A stretch of DNA of 10,382 nucleotides, from positions 1 to 10,382 of the forward strand of contig JBLMZA010000039.1 in assembly GCA_050258555.1 (NCBI GenBank), read 5' to 3'. The position numbers and the translations under genes were made by a program. The notes under the pieces were generated by a model that did no database searches, was not told the origin of the DNA, and saw nothing but the letters and a program-made list of their open reading frames with translations. The DNA is from CAISDA01 sp050258555. GTDB taxonomy: Bacteria; Bacteroidota; Ignavibacteria; UBA10030; UBA8401. Positions 1 to 6,415 of this stretch are shown piece by piece (within the stretch, counting starts at the first letter, position 1; every line of letters begins with the position of its first letter).

Positions 1-462
1 GAGGCCGCGTTTGCGCAGTCGCTCAAGAGCATTGCGGAACTTGCGGCAGAGGCGGAACGCTTCGGCGTCACGGTCGGCATCGAAGGCGTGGCGGATCATC
101 CCGTCTCGACGCCGAAAAAAATGCGCCGCATGCTCGATGAGGTCGGCTCGAACAATCTCCAGGTCGTCTTCGATCCCGTGAATTATCTCACCTCCGAAAA
201 CTACCGCGACCAGGAACGCGTGATTTCCGAAGCGATCGATCTCTTCGGCGACCGCATCGCGGTCATCCATGCGAAGGATTTCCTGATCGACTCAGGCCAG
301 TTGAAATTCACGAGCGCCGGACTCGGCCTGCTGCGCCACGACCTGGTGATGGACTTCGCCCTGCAGCGAAAGCCCGGCATCAGCATTCTGCTCGAGGATG
401 CCAATCCGGAAAAAGCCCGGGCGAGCCGGGAGTTTCTGCGTACATGGGAAAAAGGCCGCTGA
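1..462 (+). CDS. Sugar phosphate isomerase/epimerase-like TIM-barrel protein (5' truncated)
   Basis: The reading frame is open from the first base to the TGA at 460-462 and gives 153 residues, the C-terminal half of a protein that is usually about 270-300 aa. It resembles the xylose-isomerase-like TIM-barrel superfamily (AP endonuclease 2 / sugar phosphate isomerase-epimerase). The four acidic and histidine residues expected to hold the divalent metal are visible in order: Glu28 in GIEG, Asp58 in VVFDPVNYL, His90 in VIHAKD, and Glu132 in LLEDAN. Their spacing (30, 32 and 42 residues) is close to that of UlaE-type epimerases as I remember it. The role is probably sugar or sugar-phosphate isomerisation in the cytosol, but the substrate cannot be read from this fragment. 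The gene converges on the stressosome operon, and its stop codon lies within one arm of the terminator repeat. Confidence 0.82.
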   Translation, partial: EAAFAQSLKSIAELAAEAERFGVTVGIEGVADHPVSTPKKMRRMLDEVGSNNLQVVFDPVNYLTSENYRDQERVISEAIDLFGDRIAVIHAKDFLIDSGQLKFTSAGLGLLRHDLVMDFALQRKPGISILLEDANPEKARASREFLRTWEKGR

Positions 463-495
463 CAAAGACGCGTCCGCTCCTTTTTCAGCGGCCTT
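449..495 (-). terminator. Probable intrinsic terminator of the minus-strand operon
   Basis: A perfect 11-bp inverted repeat, AAGGCCGCTGA (452-462) and TCAGCGGCCTT (485-495), is separated by 22 bases. Read on the minus strand, the second arm runs into TTTTT (complement of 449-453), as in a Rho-independent terminator. On the plus strand no T-run follows the second arm, so it looks unidirectional. The 22-base loop is longer than usual. The stop codons of both convergent genes lie in the arms. Confidence 0.6.
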
Positions 496-2785
496 CGGCC
501 ACGGTCTTGACCATCGCCAATAATGAGGGCACGGAGTACGGCTTCTGCATGAAGCCGGCGACTTTCGTCATATCCACTTTCGTGCTCGTTTCCTGTTCCG
601 AGTAGCCGGAAGAGATGATGATCTTCACGGCGGGATCGATTGCAAGGAGCGCATCCATCACTTCCTTTCCCGACATTTCCGGCATCGTCAGATCGAGAAG
701 CACCGCGCCGATTTCCGATCGATGCTGCCGGAAGAGCTCGATGCCCGTTACCGGATTGAGATCGGTCAGGACCGCATAGTCGGCCAGTTCAAGAATTTCC
801 TTCGCCATCATGGCGATGCTTTCCTCGTCATCGATCACGAGAATCGTTGTGGCGCCTTCGGAAGAGGGCGGCGCCGATGGGGAATCCGCCTGCGCAGCCT
901 TCGGAGGTTCGGCCAGCGGAAGAATGACGCTGAATGTCGTGCCGGCCCCTTCCTTGCTTTCGACGGCGATGCCGCCCTCATGGCTGCGGATGATGCCGAG
1001 CACGGCGGCGAGACCGAGTCCGCGGCCGATGAATTTCGTCGAGTAGAAGGGATCGAAGATCTTCTGCAGTATTTCCGGCTTCATGCCCATGCCGTTGTCG
1101 CGCACTTCGATCAGCGCATAGCCGCCTTCATTGAGCCTTGCCGTGGTGAACTGTGTGAAGGTGCGCAGTCCGGCGCCATCGAGCCTCACTGGCGAGAGCG
1201 TGACGGACACCTCTCCATGTTTGCTTCCGAGCGCCTCGCCTCCGTTCATGATCAGGTTGATGATGATCTGCTTGATCTGTCCCGGATCGCCTGCCACATA
1301 CACAGGAGCAGAGGGAAGATGCGTGGTGAGCCGGACGTTCTTCGGCGTTGAGATCCTGAAGAGGCTCACATGCTCCTTGATCGCCGCGGCAAGATCGATC
1401 ATGCGTATCTGGAATTTGCCCTTGCCTGTATAGGCAAGAATCTGCTGCACGAGTTCGGCGGCCGTTTCCATCGCCAGCATGGCATGTCCGAGATAGCTCT
1501 GTATCGGATGCCCGGCATCGAGCTGCATCTGTGCAAGAGAGACGTTTCCCATCATGGCGGCAAGCAGATTGTTGAAATCATGCGCGATGCCGCTGCTCAT
1601 CACGCCGATTGCCTCGCGCCGCTGCACATCGCGCAACAGGCCGTCCATCGCCTTGCGCTCGGTGATGTCGCGCGCAACGACGATGATCACTTTCCTTCCG
1701 AAATATTCTCCCGGGCTGTAGCTGACATCGAGCGGAAAGCTCGTCTTATCCTTGCGGCATCCCCAGAACTCGAACGTCTGCGCTTCGCCCGCGAGCGCCT
1801 TTTCCATATTCGCCTTCAGCAGGAGGGGATCGTTTTTTCCCGGAAGCGATAAGAGCTCATAGGTCTGTCCGAGCAGCTCCTCCTTTGTGTAGCCGAACAT
1901 ATGCTCACCGGCGGTGTTGACATCGAGATAGACGCCGTGTTCATCCTTGATGTAGACGGCATCGCTGATGCTGTTGAGGATGCCGCGGTATGTCTGCTCG
2001 GACAGCCGCAGCTGTTCTTCCGCCTTCTTGCGCTCGGTGATATCCTGCACCGTGCCGTCATAATAGAGCGTCACGCCCCGGGCATCGCGCAGCGCCTTCG
2101 CGCTTTCGTTTACATAGAGGACCGATCCGTCTTTGCGCAGCCATGCCGATTCGTGCTCTTTGATCTCGCCGGAGGATTCGATGCGGTCGACGAACTCCTT
2201 CCGGCCGGAATCGGAGGCGAAGCCTTCCTTCGCGATGTTGCGCCCGGCAAGCTCTTCGAACGAGGAATAGCCGAGCATCTTCACCAGTGCGGGATTCGAG
2301 AGGATGACGCGGCCCTCGGGCGTCGTTCGGTAGAGCCCGATCGCGGAATTTTCATAGAGCGACCGGAAGCGCTCTTCGCTCTCGCGCAGCCGCTGTTCGG
2401 CCGCCTTCAATCGAAGAAACGCGTTGATCGTCGCGATGAGCACCTTCGGATCGATCGGATGGGTGAGATATCCGTCGGCGCCCTGCTCCATGGCAGAGGC
2501 GAGATCGTCCGTGCGGACGTAGGCAGCCGAAAGGTGGACGACCGGCAGAGCGGCTGTACGGGGATTGGAGCGGATCTGCCGGCAGACTTCCAGGCCGCTG
2601 ATATCGGGCAGCTTCACATCCAGAAGAATCAGGTCCGGCTGTTCTTCGGCCATTTTCAGCGCATCGCGGCCGGTCGCCGCTTCGAGCACTCTGAAGCCGG
2701 CATGCTGAAGGATGCGCGTGACGGCGTAGCGCCCCGCGTCGTTGTCGTCCACATTCAGGATCAGACGCTGTCGATTGTCATTCAT
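485..2785 (-). CDS. Receiver-PAS-PAS-histidine kinase-receiver hybrid sensor kinase
   Basis: A 766-aa soluble hybrid kinase with no signal peptide or membrane segment. Domains in order: receiver 1 (about 8-125, phosphoacceptor Asp56 in LILLDVKLPD), PAS 1 (about 135-250) and PAS 2 (about 262-378), both ending in DITERK, a HisKA region with His402 in GIAHDFNN, a HATPase_c domain (N-box around Asn510-Asn514, DNGMGM at 563-568, FDPFYSTK at 577-584, GRGLGL at 587-592), a Pro/Ala/Ser linker (about 625-645), and receiver 2 (about 646-764, Asp698, Lys748 in QKPY). Receiver 1 has His109 (YLTHP) where most receivers have the conserved Lys. The start ATG overlaps the previous stop as ATGA with no clear ribosome site, suggesting translational coupling. 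It is the last gene of the operon, so it probably receives or processes the phosphorelay signal. The input to the PAS domains is not evident, and no output domain or HPt is present. Confidence 0.9.
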   Translation of the reverse strand: MNDNRQRLILNVDDNDAGRYAVTRILQHAGFRVLEAATGRDALKMAEEQPDLILLDVKLPDISGLEVCRQIRSNPRTAALPVVHLSAAYVRTDDLASAMEQGADGYLTHPIDPKVLIATINAFLRLKAAEQRLRESEERFRSLYENSAIGLYRTTPEGRVILSNPALVKMLGYSSFEELAGRNIAKEGFASDSGRKEFVDRIESSGEIKEHESAWLRKDGSVLYVNESAKALRDARGVTLYYDGTVQDITERKKAEEQLRLSEQTYRGILNSISDAVYIKDEHGVYLDVNTAGEHMFGYTKEELLGQTYELLSLPGKNDPLLLKANMEKALAGEAQTFEFWGCRKDKTSFPLDVSYSPGEYFGRKVIIVVARDITERKAMDGLLRDVQRREAIGVMSSGIAHDFNNLLAAMMGNVSLAQMQLDAGHPIQSYLGHAMLAMETAAELVQQILAYTGKGKFQIRMIDLAAAIKEHVSLFRISTPKNVRLTTHLPSAPVYVAGDPGQIKQIIINLIMNGGEALGSKHGEVSVTLSPVRLDGAGLRTFTQFTTARLNEGGYALIEVRDNGMGMKPEILQKIFDPFYSTKFIGRGLGLAAVLGIIRSHEGGIAVESKEGAGTTFSVILPLAEPPKAAQADSPSAPPSSEGATTILVIDDEESIAMMAKEILELADYAVLTDLNPVTGIELFRQHRSEIGAVLLDLTMPEMSGKEVMDALLAIDPAVKIIISSGYSEQETSTKVDMTKVAGFMQKPYSVPSLLAMVKTVAEGR

Positions 2786-4602
2786 AGTTGGTCCGGATTA
2801 ATGTTCATGCGGCCGCTTGCCGGCATGTCCGCCGAAAGCCGGCGCAGGATATTTTTCTCGGCCTCGTCGAGCGATTTCGATGTGCAGATGATGATGGGAA
2901 TCGATCGCGTGTCGGGATCGTTCTTGAGGCGCCTGAGCACTTCAAACCCGTTCATGTCCGGCATCACAAGATCGAGGATGATCACATCGGGCCGTTCATC
3001 CTTCGCCAGGCTCAGGCCGGTTGCCCCGTCGGCGGCTTCGACGACCGTATAGTCCGTGTCCGAGAGATGTCCCTTGAAGAGGCGCCGGATGGGATATTCG
3101 TCGTCGATGATGAGCACTTTTCCCAGGGGCGAGCGCCGGTCGAGGCTGCCGAGCGCGTCCAGAAGCCATTCCCGTTCCACCGGTTTCATGCGGTAATGGA
3201 CGGGGGCCGAGGGCGGTTCGAGAGGCTGCGACGGAGGGAAAGACGGGGCGAGCTGCCGGATGTGCGCTTCTGTCTCGGGAGCATGATAGTGTGCCGGAAT
3301 GACGGCGGTGAATGTCGATCCAGTGCCGAAGACGGATCGCACTTCCACGCGTCCTCCCAACAGTTCGGCAAGCCGGCGCGAGATCGGAAGTCCGAGTCCC
3401 GTGCCTTTGGGCGTGCCCAGCTGCGCGCTTTCGACCTGCGCGTATTCGTCGAAGATGCGTTCGAGATTCTCTTCGGCGATGCCGATGCCGGTATCCTCGA
3501 CGGAGAATTCGACCATGGAGGCGTCCCGGCTCAGGCGCGCCGAGACGCGGATCGAACCCGAAAGCGTGAACTTGAGCGCATTGGAAAGGAAGTTGCGCAG
3601 GATCTGCGAGACTTTCCCGTCGTCCGTGAAGATTCTGGGTAGGCTGCCGGCCGGATCGAAGATCAGCTCGACGGCGGAATTGGTCAGCATGGGCTTGAGC
3701 ATGCCGCGCAGACCGCTGAAGATTTCCTCGACCGAGCAGTCGCGGGCATGGATGTTCATCTTTCCGGCTTCGATCTTTGCCAGATCGAGCAGTCCGTTGA
3801 CGAGCGAGTAGAGGTCGCTTGCGGCCTGACGGATGAATTCCACCTGCCGTTCCTGTTCGGCGGTGAGTTCGCCGTCCGCTCGATCGATGAGCAGCTGCGA
3901 GAGCGCGAGGATGGAATTGAGAGGCGTGCGGAATTCATGGCTCATATTGGAAAGGAAGCCCGACTTGACGCGATCGATTCCCTGGAGCTGTATCACTTTC
4001 TCATCGAGTTCCGCATAGAGCGCCAGCACGCCGCGGTTGGTGTCTTCGAGTTCCCTGCGCTGCCGCGAGAGCTCATCGAGCGTGCGCAGGAGCTCCTGAT
4101 TCTGGACGCGTATTTCCTCGAGCGGCGACTCTGTTGTGTGTGAAGCCAGCATGTCGGCGATACGGTGGAGGAATGCCGGCGTCACATCGGGAGCCGAGGG
4201 GGGAAGGTGTTTCGTCAGGAAGACAGACGTGCCTTTGCCGGATTCGGTTTCGATGCGGAATGCATCCATGAGCCGCCGTGTTCCCGTGATGCCCGATCCC
4301 ATGCCGGTGCGCGAGACGTAGCGTCCTTCCATGATTTTTTCGAGATCGCGTATGCCCGGGCCGTGATCGCGTATGACGATCAGAAAGCCGCGCGGGCGCG
4401 ACGTGCCGTCGAGAAGAAATTCCACGTCTCCTTCTCCGGCATACTGATAGGCGTTGCGGGCGATCTCCGAGACCGCGGTGCTGATGCGCGTCTGGTCGTT
4501 CATGTCATAGCCGAGCACTTCGGCAAGCAGGCGCGCGCGCTGACGGGCGTAGACGACATCCTGCTCGTACACGATCTTCACGCGTGTGATTGCTGTCGTC
4601 AC
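2782..4602 (-). CDS. RsbT-like ATPase fused to hybrid histidine kinase
   Basis: A 606-aa protein starting at GTG 4602-4600. Upstream residues of the longer frame overlap the preceding gene and look like non-protein sequence, whereas AAGGAG sits 6 bases before this GTG. Domains: an N-terminal RsbT-like GHKL ATPase (about 7-133; SEIARN with Glu46/Asn50, DHGPGI with Asp79, glycine-rich lid at 100-108), a coiled-coil linker (about 160-212), HisKA with His222 in NMSHEFRTPLN, HATPase_c (about 325-436; NFLSNALKFT, DTGIGI, KGTGLGLPISRR), and a receiver (about 495-590; Asp544 in IILDLVMPDMNG, Thr574). The first 130 residues resemble Bacillus RsbT more than an ordinary sensor domain. The protein probably docks on, or competes for, the RsbR/RsbS scaffold and then signals through His222 to a receiver. 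The receiver ends early: the usual Lys is not seen and the last helix appears missing. It overlaps both neighbours by 4 bases. Confidence 0.9.
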   Translation of the reverse strand: MTTAITRVKIVYEQDVVYARQRARLLAEVLGYDMNDQTRISTAVSEIARNAYQYAGEGDVEFLLDGTSRPRGFLIVIRDHGPGIRDLEKIMEGRYVSRTGMGSGITGTRRLMDAFRIETESGKGTSVFLTKHLPPSAPDVTPAFLHRIADMLASHTTESPLEEIRVQNQELLRTLDELSRQRRELEDTNRGVLALYAELDEKVIQLQGIDRVKSGFLSNMSHEFRTPLNSILALSQLLIDRADGELTAEQERQVEFIRQAASDLYSLVNGLLDLAKIEAGKMNIHARDCSVEEIFSGLRGMLKPMLTNSAVELIFDPAGSLPRIFTDDGKVSQILRNFLSNALKFTLSGSIRVSARLSRDASMVEFSVEDTGIGIAEENLERIFDEYAQVESAQLGTPKGTGLGLPISRRLAELLGGRVEVRSVFGTGSTFTAVIPAHYHAPETEAHIRQLAPSFPPSQPLEPPSAPVHYRMKPVEREWLLDALGSLDRRSPLGKVLIIDDEYPIRRLFKGHLSDTDYTVVEAADGATGLSLAKDERPDVIILDLVMPDMNGFEVLRRLKNDPDTRSIPIIICTSKSLDEAEKNILRRLSADMPASGRMNINPDQL

Positions 4603-5624
4603 GAAACGCTCCTTGCTTCCCTCACGGCCACGACGGTATTGTCGTCCCGCATCCGGCTGTGGTCGCGGAACAGGACGCCGGCCAGAAGCGAGGCGTGGCG
4701 CGTTTGCAGGCCGGGATATTCTTCGAGATTCCAATGTGTCGCAATGCCGTCGGAGAACATGATCAGGAGTCCGTCCTTCGGCCATGGCGATAGAAATTCA
4801 TCGATCTTGCGCATTTCCATGCCGACGGTGCCGTTGTACGACACCATATTGTGAACCGTATCGCCGCCGTAGACGCGGCCCGAGATATTGCCGACGCCCG
4901 CATAGCGCAGCATGTTCTCGTGCCAGCGCACTTCGGCCACGGCGATGGCCGCGCCGCGCGTTTGGCGCATGGCATCATGCATCCGTTCGATGAGCTCCTT
5001 CGGGCCCGAGTCCGGATGGCTCCGGAAGACGGCGACGGCTGCTCCCGAGGCTTCGGCCGCATGCTGTCCGTGGCCGAGGCCGTCGGCTACCATGATAAGC
5101 GCGCGCTCGGGCGATTGATAGACCGCCCAGGCGTCTCCGTTCGACCGTTCGGTTTGGACAGGCACACAGACGACGCCGATATCAAGCGTGTGCGGAGCCG
5201 GACGCCCATAGGCCGCGCGGTCGCGCCGAATGATGCTCAAGACCGCGGTTCCCTCTCCGGGTTTCGAATAAATGTCGAAGAGGGTCGAAAGCCGCTGGAT
5301 GGCACCGAGCCCGGTGCCGGCGCTCTTCACCGTTGAAAAGCCATCGCCCAGGCTCTGCCCGATATCATTGATGCCGGGGCCGGTATCGAGAGAGATGGCC
5401 TCGATGCCGGGTGTCTCCGGGGCATCATGCATGCGCAGGAGGAGCTCGCCTCCATGGGCATGTTTCACGAGATTCGTTGCCAGCTCCGTGACGACGATCG
5501 ATACATGCTCGACGCGCACCTCATCCAGGCCGGCCATTCTTCCCATCGATGCGGCGCGGCGGCGCACTTCTCCCACCTGGCTCGAATCCTCCACGCGCAA
5601 TCGATACATTTCATTCATTTCCAT
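4599..5624 (-). CDS. RsbT-like ATPase fused to RsbX/SpoIIE-type PP2C phosphatase
   Basis: A 341-aa cytosolic fusion. Residues about 7-133 form an RsbT/RsbW-type GHKL ATPase: Glu47 and Asn51 in ELATN, Asp80 in DTGPGI, and a lid SAGTGLGAIQRL at 101-112. Residues about 145-337 form a PP2C-type Ser/Thr phosphatase about the size of RsbX, with metal-binding Asp181 in VADGLGHG, Asp292 in FSDGIA, and Asp327/Asp328 in RDDNTVV. RsbX proteins remove phosphate from RsbS and RsbR to reset the stressosome, and the position directly after rsbT fits that role. The kinase-like half may aim the phosphatase at the scaffold. The start is uncertain: ATG 5624 overlaps rsbT by 10 bases, ATG 5618 would give the ATGA overlap seen elsewhere in the operon, and ATG 5609 is also in frame. 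An alternative is an RsbU-like activator, but no RsbV partner is present. Confidence 0.88.
   Translation of the reverse strand: MEMNEMYRLRVEDSSQVGEVRRRAASMGRMAGLDEVRVEHVSIVVTELATNLVKHAHGGELLLRMHDAPETPGIEAISLDTGPGINDIGQSLGDGFSTVKSAGTGLGAIQRLSTLFDIYSKPGEGTAVLSIIRRDRAAYGRPAPHTLDIGVVCVPVQTERSNGDAWAVYQSPERALIMVADGLGHGQHAAEASGAAVAVFRSHPDSGPKELIERMHDAMRQTRGAAIAVAEVRWHENMLRYAGVGNISGRVYGGDTVHNMVSYNGTVGMEMRKIDEFLSPWPKDGLLIMFSDGIATHWNLEEYPGLQTRHASLLAGVLFRDHSRMRDDNTVVAVREARSVS
4609..4614 (-). promoter_or_regulatory. Ribosome binding site for the RsbT-like/hybrid kinase gene
   Basis: On the minus strand AAGGAG lies 6 bases before the GTG at 4602-4600, and this GTG overlaps the upstream TGA as GTGA. This fixes the start 61 codons inside the longest open frame. 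Confidence 0.75.
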
Positions 5625-6019
5625 CTCACGATCGTGACGCGTGTGCCTTCGCCGGGAACGGAATGGATGTCGAATTCATGCACGAGGCGCTTCGAGCCGC
5701 CCAGGCCCAGCCCGAGTCCGCCGCCGGATGTGTAGCCGTCGCGGAGCGCCGTTTCGACATCGGCGATGCCGGGCCCTTCATCCTCGAAGACGACACGCAG
5801 GCCGCGCATGGCGCCGTTTTCCACCTCGTGGATGGTCACCGTGCCGCCGCCTCCGTACTCGACCGTATTGCGCGCCAGTTCGCTTGCGGCCGTGATCATC
5901 TTCGTCTGGTCGATCAGGCTGAATTTCATTTCCACCATCCATGCGCGGACCGTCTGCCGCGTCCGCACGATGTCCTCAGAAGTGCGCAGCATGAGCGTCT
6001 CACTCCGGGTCACGATCAT
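5615..6019 (-). CDS. rsbT: RsbT, stressosome serine/threonine switch kinase
   Basis: A 134-aa protein, almost the length of Bacillus RsbT. It is a stand-alone GHKL-fold protein kinase with Glu47 and Asn51 in SELARN, Asp80 in EDEGPGI, and the glycine-rich lid at 98-112 (SGGGLGLGLGGSKRL). It also has the typical end VPGEGTRVTIVRWK. In the known system RsbT is held by RsbR/RsbS complexes, phosphorylates RsbS and RsbR on stress, and is released to bind an output partner. The start at ATG 6019 is chosen over an ATG 24 bases upstream because AGGAGG lies 9 bases before it and because this start matches the RsbT N-terminus. The gene overlaps rsbS by 20 bases. There is no rsbU here to be its classical partner. 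Confidence 0.93.
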   Translation of the reverse strand: MIVTRSETLMLRTSEDIVRTRQTVRAWMVEMKFSLIDQTKMITAASELARNTVEYGGGGTVTIHEVENGAMRGLRVVFEDEGPGIADVETALRDGYTSGGGLGLGLGGSKRLVHEFDIHSVPGEGTRVTIVRWK

Positions 6020-6395
6020 AGGGATCGGCCTCCTGTGCGGCATTCATGAGCGACGTCAGAAGCGCCATGCCTTTATCCACATCGAGCGCCGTGCGTACGC
6101 CTTCGAGCGAGAGGCCCAGTTCCACGATCGTGATGGCCACGGCGGGCCGCATGCCCACGATCACCGTTTCGGCGCCAAGCGTGTGCGTCATGGAGGCGAT
6201 ATTGCCGAGCATGCGTCCCATGAACGAATCGACGATCTCAAGAAACGAGATGTCGATCAGGACGCCTTTGGCATGATCCTTCACGACGCGCGAGGTGAGG
6301 TCGTCCTGCAGCGACATCGCCAGGCTGTCGTGCATGTCCACCTGGATCGTGATCAGGAGAAACGGACCCATCTTCAGGATCGGTATCTTTTCCAT
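6000..6395 (-). CDS. rsbS: RsbS, stressosome scaffold STAS protein
   Basis: A 131-aa single STAS-domain protein that begins MEKIPILKMGPFLLITIQ, close to the RsbS opening in Bacillus (KIPILK...LL.SIQ). The phosphorylatable serine is Ser57 in IVDSFMG, equivalent to Ser59 of Bacillus RsbS, and the conserved GMRPAVAITIVELGL stretch is at 81-95. RsbS forms the core of the stressosome with RsbR and sequesters RsbT, and its phosphorylation by RsbT releases the kinase. The start at 6395 is chosen because GGAG (6404-6407) lies 8 bases upstream and the homology starts there. A much longer in-frame extension to 6779 only mirrors rsbR. The C-terminal tail (about 120-131, acidic) is slightly longer than in Bacillus. 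The gene lies 20 bases after rsbR. Confidence 0.95.
   Translation of the reverse strand: MEKIPILKMGPFLLITIQVDMHDSLAMSLQDDLTSRVVKDHAKGVLIDISFLEIVDSFMGRMLGNIASMTHTLGAETVIVGMRPAVAITIVELGLSLEGVRTALDVDKGMALLTSLMNAAQEADPYDRDPE
6029..6034 (-). promoter_or_regulatory. Ribosome binding site of rsbT
   Basis: A full AGGAGG on the minus strand, inside the 3' end of rsbS, 9 bases before ATG 6019-6017. It decides the rsbT start and suggests coupled but independently strong initiation. Confidence 0.75.
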
Positions 6396-6415
6396 CGCAA
6401 TGTCTCCGTGACGGA

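Noticed and set aside
1901..3052. 383-aa open frame on the plus strand
   Set aside because: It crosses the junction of two well-supported kinase genes on the other strand and has no domain; it is a shadow caused by GC-rich codon use.
4603..4785. N-terminal extension of the RsbT-like hybrid kinase by 61 codons
   Set aside because: The extension overlaps the phosphatase gene, is Arg/Pro-rich without domain, and a GTG with AAGGAG sits at the natural start.
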